A stretch of DNA of 59,760 nt from a bacterium (lineage in GTDB: Bacteria; 4484-113; JAFGCY01). Below, in pieces: positions 1 through 8,426 of the stretch (position 1 is the stretch's first letter; each line of letters begins with the position of its first letter). The notes beneath the pieces were generated by a model. It did no database searches. It saw only the letters and a list, made by a program, of their open reading frames with translations, and was not told the origin of the DNA. The stretch lies in the NCBI GenBank assembly GCA_020440605.1, contig JAGRNT010000014.1, positions 63,231 through 122,990 of the forward strand. The letters run 5' to 3'. The position numbers and the translations under genes are program-made.

Positions 1-10
1 CGTTGCCAGT

Positions 11-1561
11 TCATTCGTACAGGTCCTTGAAGGAGCTTGCTTCGTCGCGCAGCAGAGCGGGATCGGCAATCGCCTGCTCAATCTGCCGGCAGAGGATGGG
101 AACACCTTCCTCAATCTCACTGGTTGCGGTCCGGCTAAATGATAACCGCAGGGCACTGATGTCGCTGTGGTCGGGCATCAGGAAGGCTCCGGGGTTGAAG
201 TCGACACCGGCCCGCCTGCACATGCTCAGCAGTGCAATGCCGCGGATGCCGGCGGGCAGCCTCAGCCAGAATGCAAAGCCGCCGTTGGGCAGATCATAGC
301 TGCAGCCTGCGGGCAGATTCTCCCTGAGTACCCTGTCCATCACATTGCGCCGCTTGCGGTATTCACGGGCGGCATGCCTGACATGCTTCGCATAGTAGCC
401 GCGCTGGATGAACTCATGCAGCAGTACCTGCAGGAAGTAGCTGTCACCGCTGTCACGACCCAGTTTGGCAGCAACGATGTTGAAGGCCAGGCTGGAAGGT
501 GCGCAGATCCAGCCGACGCGGATCCCCGGCAGGAAGGACTTGGCATAGGTGCCGATGTGGATCACGTAGTTGCCGGAATCCATGGCCTTCAGCGGCAGGG
601 GAGCCTGGCCCTCGTAGCGCAGCTGGCGGCCGTAGTCATCCTCGATGATCGGCACCTTGTACTGCTCAGCGAGATCCAGCAGCCGGCTGCGCCGCTCCAT
701 GGACATCGTGATCCCGGTCGGATTGTGGTAGGTCGGAGTGACCACAATCGCGCCGATCCGGCCACTCTTCAGCTCCTGCTCGAGCAGGTCAGTGCGCATC
801 CCCTGTTCGTCAAGTTCAATCTGCACGAAGGGAATCTGCTGGACGGACAGGCAGTTGAAGATGCCGTGGAAGGTCGGAGCCTCGATCGCCACCTGCTGAC
901 CGGGCCGGAGGATCATGGACAGCACGAGCCCCAGCGCGCGGCGGAAGCCTCCGGAGATGATGATGTCGTTCTCGCCCTCCGCCATCGCCACGCCGTTGAG
1001 CGCCATTTCCTTCTCGAGGTGCTCAACCAGCGGCTGATAGCCCTGGGCATGTCCGGTGTCGAAGAAGAACTCCTGCGGATTCCAGAGCATGCTGGTGGCA
1101 ACCTGCTTGATGCGGTCGAAGGGAAACAGTGCCGGATCGGGGAAGTTGTTGGAGAACGAGATCCCCTTGCCATGGAAGCGCCTGCTGCGCGGAACCCCGA
1201 AATATTCAGTGGGGATCACGAGCGGTGACCATTCCATCGGCGTACGTTCCTGCTGGGCGGCAATCGTTTCCTCGCGGGTGCGCAGGTTGCTGCCGAGCGC
1301 GATCTCGGGATGTTCCGTGATGTAGGTACCGCTGCCGCTGCGGCGCTCGATGATGTTCTCCGCCGCCAGCATGTCGTAGGCGTTGAAGACCGTGGTGACG
1401 GATACGTCAAGGTCCTTCGCCAGATTGCGGACGCTCGAAATCCGCTCGCCGGGGGCAAGCAGTCCATCACGGACAAGACTCACGATCTGTTCATGGATCT
1501 GAATATAGAGAGGAGTCTGACTGTCCTTGTCGAGCAGAATCTTGAGATCCACGCACTTCAA
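11..1561 (-). CDS. MocR/PdxR-type GntR-family regulator with aminotransferase-like domain
   Basis: Transcription factor of 516 residues with an N-terminal GntR winged helix (about residues 8-80; note SVRNLAKDLDVSVTTV near 43-58) joined to a fold-type I aminotransferase domain. Visible PLP-binding landmarks are YHNPTG at 278-283, EDDYG at 307-311 and the Schiff-base lysine in TYAKSF at K341. Such proteins usually sense PLP or an amino-compound adduct and control a transport or vitamin B6/amine gene rather than acting as enzymes. The start is TTG at 1561; a GTG three codons further in is an alternative. AAAGT(A/G)ATCACTTT palindromes at 1585-1598 and 1961-1974 lie upstream and are plausible autoregulatory operators. 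The target gene is not evident in the window: the next gene upstream is over 650 bases away and on the same strand. Confidence 0.9.
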   Translation of the reverse strand: MKCVDLKILLDKDSQTPLYIQIHEQIVSLVRDGLLAPGERISSVRNLAKDLDVSVTTVFNAYDMLAAENIIERRSGSGTYITEHPEIALGSNLRTREETIAAQQERTPMEWSPLVIPTEYFGVPRSRRFHGKGISFSNNFPDPALFPFDRIKQVATSMLWNPQEFFFDTGHAQGYQPLVEHLEKEMALNGVAMAEGENDIIISGGFRRALGLVLSMILRPGQQVAIEAPTFHGIFNCLSVQQIPFVQIELDEQGMRTDLLEQELKSGRIGAIVVTPTYHNPTGITMSMERRSRLLDLAEQYKVPIIEDDYGRQLRYEGQAPLPLKAMDSGNYVIHIGTYAKSFLPGIRVGWICAPSSLAFNIVAAKLGRDSGDSYFLQVLLHEFIQRGYYAKHVRHAAREYRKRRNVMDRVLRENLPAGCSYDLPNGGFAFWLRLPAGIRGIALLSMCRRAGVDFNPGAFLMPDHSDISALRLSFSRTATSEIEEGVPILCRQIEQAIADPALLRDEASSFKDLYE

Positions 1562-1584
1562 TTATTCCAGAATGGAAAATTCAG

Positions 1585-1598
1585 AAAGTAATCACTTT
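1585..1598. promoter_or_regulatory. Operator-like palindrome next to the MocR gene
   Basis: AAAGTAATCACTTT, one central mismatch away from a perfect 14-bp palindrome, 24 bases upstream of the MocR start. A perfect version lies at 1961-1974. Inferred binding site for the adjacent regulator. Confidence 0.45.
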
Positions 1599-1865
1599 GT
1601 GCTGATTTTGGATGAACGCCTGACGAGGAATGAAAGTTTGTGCAGCCAGCTTGCTGGAACACACATTTATTCCTTAGCGTTTGGCCTGGAAATGATCCGT
1701 TTGGGACATTCTGATTTCAATAGCCAGTCATTCTGAGACAATAATCAGGGTTTTGCAGCGTAATACAGGCTTCCTCGGTGTGTTCTGCTACTGATACGCA
1801 CTGATCATGTCAAAAACGGTTCAAAGTGAGCATTGTCCCGGGGACACTTGCTCGATATCATACCC

Positions 1866-1900
1866 ATAGCGCAACTCCATCGGCCCGTGGGTTGCGCTAT
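1866..1900 (+). terminator. Hairpin, terminator-like
   Basis: ATAGCGCAAC (1866-1875) pairs with GTTGCGCTAT (1891-1900) around a 15-base loop, and is followed by CCTCTTTTCT. The pyrimidine tract is imperfect. No gene is seen upstream on this strand, so it could instead be a stand-alone structured element. Confidence 0.3.
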
Positions 1901-1960
1901 CCTCTTTTCTGGGTTCGGCAAGCTACTGCTGGGCCGTCAACCACCCCTTCAGAACATCGC

Positions 1961-1997
1961 AAAGTGATCACTTTCTATTACCTTAAAAGTGATTATT
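1961..1997. promoter_or_regulatory. Perfect palindrome AAAGTGATCACTTT plus half site
   Basis: Perfect 14-bp palindrome at 1961-1974, followed at 1985-1997 by AAAAGTGATTATT, which repeats one half. Together with 1585-1598 this makes three related sites in a gene-free stretch near the MocR gene. GntR/MocR regulators commonly bind such spaced direct or inverted half sites; the assignment is inference. Confidence 0.45.
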
Positions 1998-2148
1998 GAG
2001 CTGCCCTCCAGAATCCCGTACCATGCTAGCAAGGGTTCCAGCACGCGAACCCGCCACCTCGCTGCGAGCAGCGAACCGACCAGGCGGAGCAATCCGTCTG
2101 CAGCATGAATAACTTGCAGGCTTACACCAAATCGGCTAAGGGTTATTC

Positions 2149-2181
2149 AAGGCGGTGGAGACTTTCGGCCTCCATCGCCTT
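2149..2181 (-). terminator. Hairpin downstream of the serine hydrolase gene
   Basis: A 12-bp stem (one G-T pair) between 2149-2160 and 2170-2181, 70 bases beyond the stop of the minus-strand hydrolase gene. It has no clear U-tract on the minus strand, so intrinsic termination is only plausible. Confidence 0.35.
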
Positions 2182-2250
2182 AATGCTTTCTGGTGGCCGG
2201 CGGGACAGGCTGGCTGCCGCCACTCCCCTCGCTGCTGAACCCGGTTCAGT

Positions 2251-3735
2251 TCAGATCTGACGCTGCAGCTGGGCGATCTTGGCATTGCGCTCGCGGTTGC
2301 CGGGGTCGAGCTTCGCCGAGGCCTGCAGTTCCGCCAGGGCCTCGCGCGCATTGCCGGTGCTGAGGTGGAAGCTGGCCAGCAGGTCATGCGCCCCCGGATC
2401 CCGGGGATTGCCGCTGACGTGCATCTTCAGCAGGCTGATCGCCCTCTGCGGCAGGCCGTCGCGCACCAGATGCTTGCCGGTGCTGACCACCAGCTCCGTG
2501 AGCGCCGTGGGATCCAGGTCCCGCTGGGCGCGGTCGTAGATGCGCTGGGCATTGCGGCCCTCGTTGAGGAAGTAGTCCTCCTCCAGATCACGGCGCGCGA
2601 TGAAGCGCGGGTCGTCACTGGCGGCGAAGGGCAGCCAGTCAAAGGCGGGGTGCGGACCGCTGAGCACGCTCTGCGTCAGGCGCTCGGCCACGCTCAGACC
2701 GTTCTCGGAATTGCTGAGCAGGATGATTCCATCGCCGCCGTGGACATCGACCATCACGAAGCTGCGGCAGTCGATGTTGTCACCCCACTGCCAGATGTTG
2801 TTCCCATGCTCCCCGGCCTCGATCCCGAAGCCGAGACCCCAGTAGACGGAATCGTCGTTGTCGCCGCCGAAGAAGCCCGTGGGCCGTGTCTGGGCTGTGC
2901 TCATGAATGACGCGAACTTGCTGTCGATGCCTTCGCGGCGCAGCAGGGCCTCGATGAAGCGGCCGTAATCCTCGGCGGTTGTCAGGAGTGTTCCCGCGGC
3001 ATTCATGCTGCGGCGGTTGGGCAGGGTGCGTCCCGTGGGCCGGCCCAGCAGGTCATGCCCGCTCACGAGCTGGCCGGCCACGCGGCCCTCCGCCACGAAG
3101 CTGGAATTGCGCATCCCGAGCGGGCCGAAGATCTCGGCCTGCATGAAGTCCTGCAGGTCCCGGCCGCTGAGCTGTTCAACGACCTTCTGCAGATAGATGT
3201 AACCCTCGCCGGAATAATCCCAGCCGCTGCCGGGTTCGAAGCCCAGCTCCAGGCGGCCGCCCTCGGCCCAGTTGGGCATCCCGCTCGTGTGGCAGAGCAC
3301 CATCCGCGCCGTGATCAATCGGTAGCGCGGATCGTGTTCCAGCCTGGGATTCTCCAGGTATTCACAGAGCGGGCGGTCGATGTCGAGCTCGCCGCGCGAA
3401 GCCAGGCGCAGGACGGCGAAGGCGAACAGGGGCTTGGAAAGCGAGGCCGCGAAGAAGCGAGTATCGCGCTGCACGGCACTGCCATCCGCCCGGCTGGCCA
3501 CGCCGAAGTTGCCAACGTAGCTCACCCGGCCGTCGCTGAGTACGACCACGGCCATCCCCGGAATGTCGGCTTCATCCATCAGGCGCGGGACCAGGCGGTC
3601 CAGCTCACCGTTGGAGATCCGCGCAGGCACGGCAAGCGCCGGTTGCGAGATCAGCATGCAGGCAAGGAGCACCACGGTCAACAGTGCGCCCTGCAGGCGG
3701 TCCGCATCGGCAGGCATGTACTGGAGTCGTTCCAT
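2251..3735 (-). CDS. Secreted serine hydrolase (beta-lactamase/class C-like) with C-terminal TPR-like repeats
   Basis: 494 residues from the chosen ATG at 3735, which gives a signal peptide (hydrophobic stretch ending SQPALA). The longer in-frame start at 3840 adds a segment unlike a signal. The catalytic SxxK motif is SLSK (S98, K101), the second motif is YSG (Y174), and LCHTSGMPNW is the typical serine-hydrolase loop. After about residue 360 the sequence becomes helical with TPR-like spacing (ALTELVVSTG, AISLLKMHVSGNPRDPGAHDLLASF), a common tail in D-alanyl-D-alanine carboxypeptidase or esterase-like members. The substrate cannot be told from sequence. Monocistronic, acting in the periplasm or outside the cell. 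Confidence 0.88.
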   Translation of the reverse strand: MERLQYMPADADRLQGALLTVVLLACMLISQPALAVPARISNGELDRLVPRLMDEADIPGMAVVVLSDGRVSYVGNFGVASRADGSAVQRDTRFFAASLSKPLFAFAVLRLASRGELDIDRPLCEYLENPRLEHDPRYRLITARMVLCHTSGMPNWAEGGRLELGFEPGSGWDYSGEGYIYLQKVVEQLSGRDLQDFMQAEIFGPLGMRNSSFVAEGRVAGQLVSGHDLLGRPTGRTLPNRRSMNAAGTLLTTAEDYGRFIEALLRREGIDSKFASFMSTAQTRPTGFFGGDNDDSVYWGLGFGIEAGEHGNNIWQWGDNIDCRSFVMVDVHGGDGIILLSNSENGLSVAERLTQSVLSGPHPAFDWLPFAASDDPRFIARRDLEEDYFLNEGRNAQRIYDRAQRDLDPTALTELVVSTGKHLVRDGLPQRAISLLKMHVSGNPRDPGAHDLLASFHLSTGNAREALAELQASAKLDPGNRERNAKIAQLQRQI

Positions 3736-3979
3736 CTTGCATCCCATCCGCTGTATGTCATTCCCCGATGCACTGAGGGAGACGCGCCGGAATCCGTGCT
3801 GGTTTCGGTTCAGCCCGAAATTCCCTGCAGATTCTGGCAACGGGTGTGCGACCGGTGCGGATTCCGCAGGGAATATACGTGCCCCGCTTCCCCATGCAGC
3901 GGCGCGATGGCCTGCGCGGTCAGCTGCCGTTGTATGCCAGGTGTCTCAGGTCAGTGATGGCAACGAGATCGCGGGACGT

Positions 3980-4387
3980 TCAGCGGCGCGGGCGGACCAG
4001 ATAGTAGAGCGCAACGGCGGCGGCCACGAATACCAGCCCCGCCCCGGCCACGAATGGAATGGTGGAGGAATCCACGGCACCCACAACCACGAAGCAGGCC
4101 CCGAACAGACCGGCCCCGGCGCCGATGCAGCCCAGGCAGGCGATCCCGAGACCCTTCAGCATCCCGTTCACTCCCGTATTGCGCGGCTGGTACTGCGGGA
4201 CGGGAGGCACTGCATGTTCCCACTGCGGCGGCATCTGCGGAGGGGCGGCTGCCTCAGGTGGAACGGCACCGGGCTGCGGGCCGCCCGGTTGATCCTGCGG
4301 CGGAGGCTCAGGGCTGTGCCGGGAAGGCTCAGGCTGCTGATCAGGATTGGGCTCAGGCTCTCCGGATCCATGGGGAAAGTTGTTCAT
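3980..4387 (-). CDS. Small membrane protein with proline-rich N-terminus
   Basis: 135 residues. The first 75 are rich in Pro, Gln and Glu and probably disordered. They are followed by two hydrophobic helices (roughly 85-105 and 112-130) rich in Gly and Ala, and a basic end (YYLVRPRR). The ATG at 4387 overlaps the TGA of the preceding gene (4384-4386) in an ATGA arrangement, so translation is probably coupled. It is the last gene of the radical SAM/Lgt-like operon. No family recognised; the layout resembles other small Pro-rich two-helix inner-membrane proteins of unknown role. Confidence 0.7.
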   Translation of the reverse strand: MNNFPHGSGEPEPNPDQQPEPSRHSPEPPPQDQPGGPQPGAVPPEAAAPPQMPPQWEHAVPPVPQYQPRNTGVNGMLKGLGIACLGCIGAGAGLFGACFVVVGAVDSSTIPFVAGAGLVFVAAAVALYYLVRPRR

Positions 4388-4725
4388 AGCAGACCTCCCA
4401 GGCCCAGGATGCTCGGCAGTTCGATCCCGCTCCAGGCGCAGTAGCCGGCCCAGAGCGCCACCGCTCCCCAGAAGCCGCAGATCAGCGGCGGGTATTTCGC
4501 GAAGCAGCGCGTGTCCATCCGCCCGTGCCACATCATCACGGCGTAGCAGAACACGGTGCCAAGCGCGATCAGCGTGAGGATGTAGCGCGGCCCGGCCAGC
4601 AGTGTTGCCAGGAACACGAGCGTGGCGGCCTTGCAGAAGGTGAAGGCGATGCCCTCCCATTTCGCGGCCTCGCGCCGCTGCGCTTCAAGCTGATCCTGCC
4701 CTGCGGGCTGTACCTGGCTGTCCAT
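4384..4725 (-). CDS. Small multi-helix membrane protein
   Basis: 113 residues from ATG 4725. A short charged cytoplasmic segment (MDSQVQPAGQ... then QRREAAKWEG) is followed by four hydrophobic stretches that make it an integral membrane protein. It starts 4 bases after the stop of the Lgt-like gene and its stop overlaps the next start, so it is firmly inside the operon. Longer upstream starts would run into the Lgt-like gene and add low-complexity Ser/Arg sequence, so they are rejected. Function unknown; its place in the operon suggests a role with the lipid-modifying pair upstream. Confidence 0.7.
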   Translation of the reverse strand: MDSQVQPAGQDQLEAQRREAAKWEGIAFTFCKAATLVFLATLLAGPRYILTLIALGTVFCYAVMMWHGRMDTRCFAKYPPLICGFWGAVALWAGYCAWSGIELPSILGLGGLL

Positions 4726-4729
4726 CGGC

Positions 4730-5476
4730 TCACTCCCGCGCCGCATCCGGCTGCGGCGCATGCTGATTATCGCGCCTGTCCCGCCATCTGGCGAGCAGGC
4801 CCAGGCCCGCCGCCGTGATGAACAGCAGGCAGATCCACTGGGCCAGGGACAGCCCGAGGAGCAGGGCGTCCTGGCTGCGGCTGGCCTCGACCGCGAAACG
4901 CAGCAGGCCATAGCCGCCGAGATAGACGAGGAACAGCTCACCCTCGGCCGCCATGCGGGGCCTGAGCCGGATGAGCAGGGCCAGCAGCACGAGCAGGCCG
5001 AGGCTCATGTAGAGCTGGCTGGGATGCAGGCCCTGTACGGCCCAGGGCAGGCTGCAGGCCCGGCCGCCGCAGCAGCCGGAGAACCAGCAGCCGATGCGGC
5101 CCACGGCCTCGCCCGCCGGCAGGGCCAGGGCGAAGGGCATGCCCGTGCTGTAGCGGATCCCGAGCCGGGCCTTGGCGACTTCAACCGCGATCCAGCCGCA
5201 GAGGATCCCGGCCAGCACACTGCGGCCGCCGGCGAAGGGGTTGAGGATCGCGAGGCTGTCAACGCCGAAGGGCCAGCCCAGCGCGAGGTACTGCCCGAGC
5301 CGGCTGCCGAGCATCCCGCCGAGCACCGCGCTGCCGATCAGCACGAACCGCGCCCGGCCTCCGGGCAGCGGCTGGCGGCTGAGGCGCTGGGCGAGGATGA
5401 AGACCACGATGCCCACGAGATAGCCGAGGCCCTGCAGCAGGCTGCCGAGCGCGGGCGCGCTGCCCGGCTCAGGCAT
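4730..5476 (-). CDS. Lgt-like (prolipoprotein diacylglyceryl transferase family) membrane protein
   Basis: Multi-pass protein of about 248 residues with the Lgt signature region: GRIGCWFSGCCGGR followed by HPSQLY, as in Lgt (GRIGNFINxE, HPSQLYE). The usual HGG motif of the second helix is replaced by GGR, and the Asn-Glu of the signature by Cys-rich GCC, so it looks like a divergent paralogue rather than the housekeeping transferase. Lgt moves a diacylglycerol group from phosphatidylglycerol to lipobox cysteines. The start at 5476 overlaps the radical SAM stop by 8 bases; ATG 5488 is the alternative. Its tight coupling to a Tes-like radical SAM gene suggests a shared lipid substrate (inference). 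Confidence 0.75.
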   Translation of the reverse strand: MPEPGSAPALGSLLQGLGYLVGIVVFILAQRLSRQPLPGGRARFVLIGSAVLGGMLGSRLGQYLALGWPFGVDSLAILNPFAGGRSVLAGILCGWIAVEVAKARLGIRYSTGMPFALALPAGEAVGRIGCWFSGCCGGRACSLPWAVQGLHPSQLYMSLGLLVLLALLIRLRPRMAAEGELFLVYLGGYGLLRFAVEASRSQDALLLGLSLAQWICLLFITAAGLGLLARWRDRRDNQHAPQPDAARE

Positions 5477-7079
5477 CGGCCTTGCCATTTTCGAGAGTCG
5501 TGCCGTCGCGGCGGTAGCGCGGCCTGCCGTCCGGGAAGTCGGATGCGTCATCGAACAGCCAGCGCCAGCAGAAGCTCAGGCGGCGCGGATCCTCCTCGAA
5601 GCTGCCCGTATGCACGCAGCACTGGCGGATGCGCGCGGAGTTGAAGGTATGGGCGTCCATGAACTGCTTGATGGTGATCCGGAAGCCGCGCGTGGCCAGC
5701 TCGTTGCCATCGGGCCGTTCGCCGCCGCTGCGTCCGCCGAGGCGTTGCCAGATCCCGCCGAGCTTCTCGAACAGGCCCGGCACGCAGGCGCACATCCGCG
5801 AGACCTCAAGCGCCAGCTGCGGCGCTCCCGGCCCGAGCTGCTCACTCAGTACCTTGGTCAGGCTGCCGCTTCTCAGCATGTCAACCACGGGCCGGCTCAG
5901 GCCGTCGAAGGTGATCGTGTTGGCAACGAGGTGCACCCACTCCCTCAGATTGTCACGCCCGATCAGCTGCGGCAGGGACTTCCAGCTGCCGTCGGAGAGC
6001 TTCAGCATGTAGGAGATGTCGCAGCAGTCGCGGTGCGAACAGGGCAGGGGCACGAAGTCCTCCGCCGTCATTGCCCCGTCAGTCCAGCCGGCCAGCCGTT
6101 TGAGGATGCCGGTCGGGGTGGTGCGGTCCATTGGGTCATAGCCCGGGAAGCGCCCGCTGCCGAACATCGGCTGCAGGGCCACACCGGAGCAGTAGGGGCT
6201 GTCCAGTCCGTGCCTGATGATGCGGCCGCACTGCTCCTCGTTGACACCGCGCATCACGGTTGTCACGAGCGTATGGAAGATCCCGCGCTCATTCATGCGC
6301 GCGCTCGCCAGCAGCTTTTCCTCGAGCACGTCCTCATTGCGCAGCACGTGCGAGGTGTTGCCATCGAAGCCGTCGAACTGCAGGTAGACCTCCACCTGCC
6401 GGCGATGCGTTGCCAGGAAGTCGAGCAGCGCATCATTGCGGGCGATCTCGCGGCCGTTGCTGTTGAGCATGATGCGCGTGATGCTGCGGGTTGCCAGGGC
6501 CTCGATCATCGGCACGATGTCACGGCGCACCGTCGGTTCACCGCCGCTGAGCATCACGACACCGAGCCGGCCGCCCTCGCGGGCGAGCATCGTGTCCACC
6601 GTTGCCAGAATCTCCGTGAGCGTCGGGCGTTCCTCGATGGGCTCCGCAGTGCCGGGTGGCTTCGCACTGGCGAAGCAGGCCGGGCAGCCGTAGTTGCAGC
6701 GCTCGGTGACGTTCAGGAGCAGGATGCAGGTGTGCTGGGCATGGCTCGCGGGCAGGCCATGGCGGTATGCATCCGGGAAGCCGCCGGGCAGGCCGGGACG
6801 GTCGGGGACGATGGTGCTCGTGGGCGTGGACCAGCCGCGCCGGGCCTGCCAGAGCAGCGCATCCTCCTCATAGAGCGACTCCGTCTCGCCATGCAGCTCG
6901 CAGAAGCGCCGCATCCAGATGCTGCCGGAATGGCTGACGAGCATCCCGTCCTTCCAGACCCCGGGCTCATCGCTGGCGCGCTGCCGCTCGGCAAAGCACT
7001 GCGGGCAGACTGTCTGCACGAATTCCTCGATGGTGTAGGGTCTGAGCTGGATCGGGCTGGCCTGGTCCTGTGGGTCCAC
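5469..7079 (-). CDS. Radical SAM enzyme resembling tetraether synthase (Tes/MJ0619 type)
   Basis: 536 residues from GTG 7079. The radical SAM cluster motif CxxxCxxC is TERCNYGCPACFASA (C128, C132, C135). It is preceded by an N-terminal Cys/His-rich module (CPQC at 25-28, CELHG at 60-64), and LSGGEPTVR follows as the glycine-rich SAM-binding turn. This order (N-terminal CPxC and CxxHG, a linker, then the cluster after a TERCN-like strand) is what I recall of the Tes family, which joins lipid tails to make membrane-spanning lipids in archaea and has bacterial homologues. Cys residues at the C-terminal end (SCRDCC-like PCSHRDCC and MCACVPG, RQCCVHTGS) suggest extra Fe-S clusters. First gene of a four-gene operon. 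Generic radical SAM maturase is the alternative. Confidence 0.75.
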   Translation of the reverse strand: MDPQDQASPIQLRPYTIEEFVQTVCPQCFAERQRASDEPGVWKDGMLVSHSGSIWMRRFCELHGETESLYEEDALLWQARRGWSTPTSTIVPDRPGLPGGFPDAYRHGLPASHAQHTCILLLNVTERCNYGCPACFASAKPPGTAEPIEERPTLTEILATVDTMLAREGGRLGVVMLSGGEPTVRRDIVPMIEALATRSITRIMLNSNGREIARNDALLDFLATHRRQVEVYLQFDGFDGNTSHVLRNEDVLEEKLLASARMNERGIFHTLVTTVMRGVNEEQCGRIIRHGLDSPYCSGVALQPMFGSGRFPGYDPMDRTTPTGILKRLAGWTDGAMTAEDFVPLPCSHRDCCDISYMLKLSDGSWKSLPQLIGRDNLREWVHLVANTITFDGLSRPVVDMLRSGSLTKVLSEQLGPGAPQLALEVSRMCACVPGLFEKLGGIWQRLGGRSGGERPDGNELATRGFRITIKQFMDAHTFNSARIRQCCVHTGSFEEDPRRLSFCWRWLFDDASDFPDGRPRYRRDGTTLENGKADA

Positions 7080-7089
7080 GGGAAGAGTA

Positions 7090-7478
7090 TAGGGGGAGCA
7101 GGTGGCAGATAGCAGGAGGCGAACGTTCGGTGTGTCGGTCCAAGACCGACAAGGCCATGTAGCTTTTTGAGCTACACACCATTTTCAGCGCGATCCCGCC
7201 TGCGGCTCAACCCGTATCTTCAGGCCGACATGCTGGCGGCTGAATGCCGCCCCTCCGGCGAGCTGAATGCTCGCGCTCCCCATGCATTGTGCGTCACGCT
7301 TCTGCCAGGTGTTTATCAGGTAGCAGGCCGTTCACGGCCTGACCCGGCGTGAACGCCGGGCTACCGTTCAGGCCGACCCGCTGAAGCTTGCCGTTCTATC
7401 GCCGGACTGACATCCGGCCTCACACTACCGCTAAAGCGGGTAGCTCCCTGCCGGACTGACATCCGGCCTCCGGTAACT
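7090..7478. repeat. Intergenic hairpin array A
   Basis: A 390-base gene-free stretch made of consecutive short inverted repeats: GTCGGTC/GACCGAC at 7134-7150, GTAGCT/AGCTAC at 7159-7175, CCGGCGT/ACGCCGG around 7347-7362, GCCGGA/TCCGGC at 7401-7418 and again at 7450-7467, and CTACCGCT/AGCGGGTAG around 7426-7444. A block reading TTCAGGCCGACCCGCTGAAG occurs twice (near 7368 and 7479), and the second copy carries the stop of the downstream minus-strand gene. The same hairpin types recur in arrays B-D. Confidence 0.8.
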
Positions 7479-7727
7479 TCAGGCCGACCCGCTGAAGCTT
7501 GCCTTCAGCGCAGGCCCAGATCGACGAGCACTTGTGCGAGGAGAAAAATCAAACGGGACCGGATCCTTCTCGCGGGTCCAGTCCCGTTTATGCTTCTCGT
7601 TCCTGTCGTACTTCTTAGGGCTGTGGCTGCCACCGCCCCTGTACTCCAGGATGTGCCGGATGTGCTCTTCAGCACGTCCGTACTTCTGCGTATGCTCCTT
7701 CTTACGGGAGCTCTTCTTCTTCGGCAT
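7479..7727 (-). CDS. Small basic protein
   Basis: 82 residues, very rich in Lys, Arg and His (starts MPKKKSSRKKEH), with no hydrophobic segment; likely to bind nucleic acid or a ribosome, but no family is recognised. The ATG at 7727 is chosen over more upstream starts because GGGAGG lies 6 bases before it. The last 25 residues (from about SARRSGPALK) are coded by the start of hairpin array A, so the C-terminus may have been extended when the repeat arrived. Divergent to the RRM gene, with about 264 bases between the starts. Confidence 0.5.
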   Translation of the reverse strand: MPKKKSSRKKEHTQKYGRAEEHIRHILEYRGGGSHSPKKYDRNEKHKRDWTREKDPVPFDFSPRTSARRSGPALKASFSGSA

Positions 7728-7778
7728 GCTCGCCTCCCGTGGCATGGAAATTTCCAGAGAAACAATACCCCACAGGCC

Positions 7779-7810
7779 TTGACACGCATTTAGAAAATAC
7801 GTGGTATTCT
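7779..7810 (+). promoter_or_regulatory. Possible promoter of the RRM gene
   Basis: TTGACA at 7779-7784 is a perfect -35 box. The best -10 candidates are weak (TATTCT at 7805-7810 with a 20-base spacer). A leader of nearly 180 bases would precede the RRM start, which would suit post-transcriptional or cold-type control. Confidence 0.3.
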
Positions 7811-7991
7811 CAGAGTTGGCGGTGCTTCGTATCACAGAATCCAAGCGGGGTGCTGCAAATTCACAGTATGTGCATGAAGGATAGAAGAGAAGAGATTCCG
7901 GTTTGCTGAAGGCTGTCTTCCAAGATTGATTCCAGGCTCCGATTTTCCCCCTCCCACCCCCGACTCACAGGACTGTTGTTTTGGAGATCGT

Positions 7992-8375
7992 ATGAATATC
8001 TATGTAGGCAATCTGTCTTACAGGCTCTCGGATGTCGAGCTTCGCAATCTGTTTGAGGAGTTCGGTTCCGTTTCCTCGGCCAACATCATCAAGGACAAGT
8101 ACAGCGGCCAGTCCAAGGGCTTCGGCTTCGTCGAGATGGACAACGAGGATGAGGCCAAGCGTGCCATGGAGGCCATGAACGGCAAGGAAGTCGGCGGCCG
8201 CGAGATCGTTGTGAATGAAGCCCGCCCGCGCAAGGAGTTCGGCGGCGGCGGTGGCGGCGGTGGCCGTCGCGGCGGTGGTGGTTATGGCGGTGGCGGTGGC
8301 GACCGCGGTGGCTATGGCGGCGGTGGCGGCTATGGCGGCGGCGGCGGTTACAGCGACGGCGGCCGCGGCTGGTAG
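7992..8375 (+). CDS. Glycine-rich RRM RNA-binding protein
   Basis: 127 residues. One complete RNA recognition motif: RNP2 is IYVGNL at 3-8 and RNP1 is KGFGFVEM near residues 41-48, with the aromatic residues needed for RNA stacking present. The C-terminal 45 residues are a low-complexity tail of Gly, Tyr and Arg (GGGYGG units with RR/RGG-like spots). This matches the bacterial and cyanobacterial cold-inducible Rbp/glycine-rich RNA-binding type, thought to act as RNA chaperones. Start ATG 7992 has GGAG 6 bases upstream; starting earlier at 7926 adds a Pro-rich leader without a ribosome site. A CCCGGCA/TGCCGGG hairpin follows the stop. Confidence 0.93.
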   Translation: MNIYVGNLSYRLSDVELRNLFEEFGSVSSANIIKDKYSGQSKGFGFVEMDNEDEAKRAMEAMNGKEVGGREIVVNEARPRKEFGGGGGGGGRRGGGGYGGGGGDRGGYGGGGGYGGGGGYSDGGRGW

Positions 8376-8384
8376 ACAGCCCCT

Positions 8385-8402
8385 CCCGGCACTGATGCCG
8401 GG
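8385..8402 (+). terminator. Hairpin after the RRM gene
   Basis: CCCGGCA and TGCCGGG around a CTGA loop, 10 bases past the stop. No U-tract follows, so it may be a 3'-end stabiliser rather than a classic terminator. Confidence 0.45.
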
Positions 8403-8426
8403 ATCAGAACCCGACTAATCAGACGG

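Larger units (their letters stand above)
1562..2250. other. 689-base intergenic region, no gene seen
   Basis: Contains the palindromes listed separately, a short TGTCC/GGACA inverted repeat near 1834-1846, and a hairpin with a 10-bp stem at 1866-1900. I see no open frame with a credible start and no tRNA or known riboswitch pattern. Confidence 0.6.

Noticed and set aside
4384..4941. Longer 185-codon version of the small membrane protein
   Set aside because: The extra N-terminus overlaps the end of the Lgt-like gene and is Ser/Arg/Cys low-complexity sequence; the ATG at 4725 fits the operon spacing.
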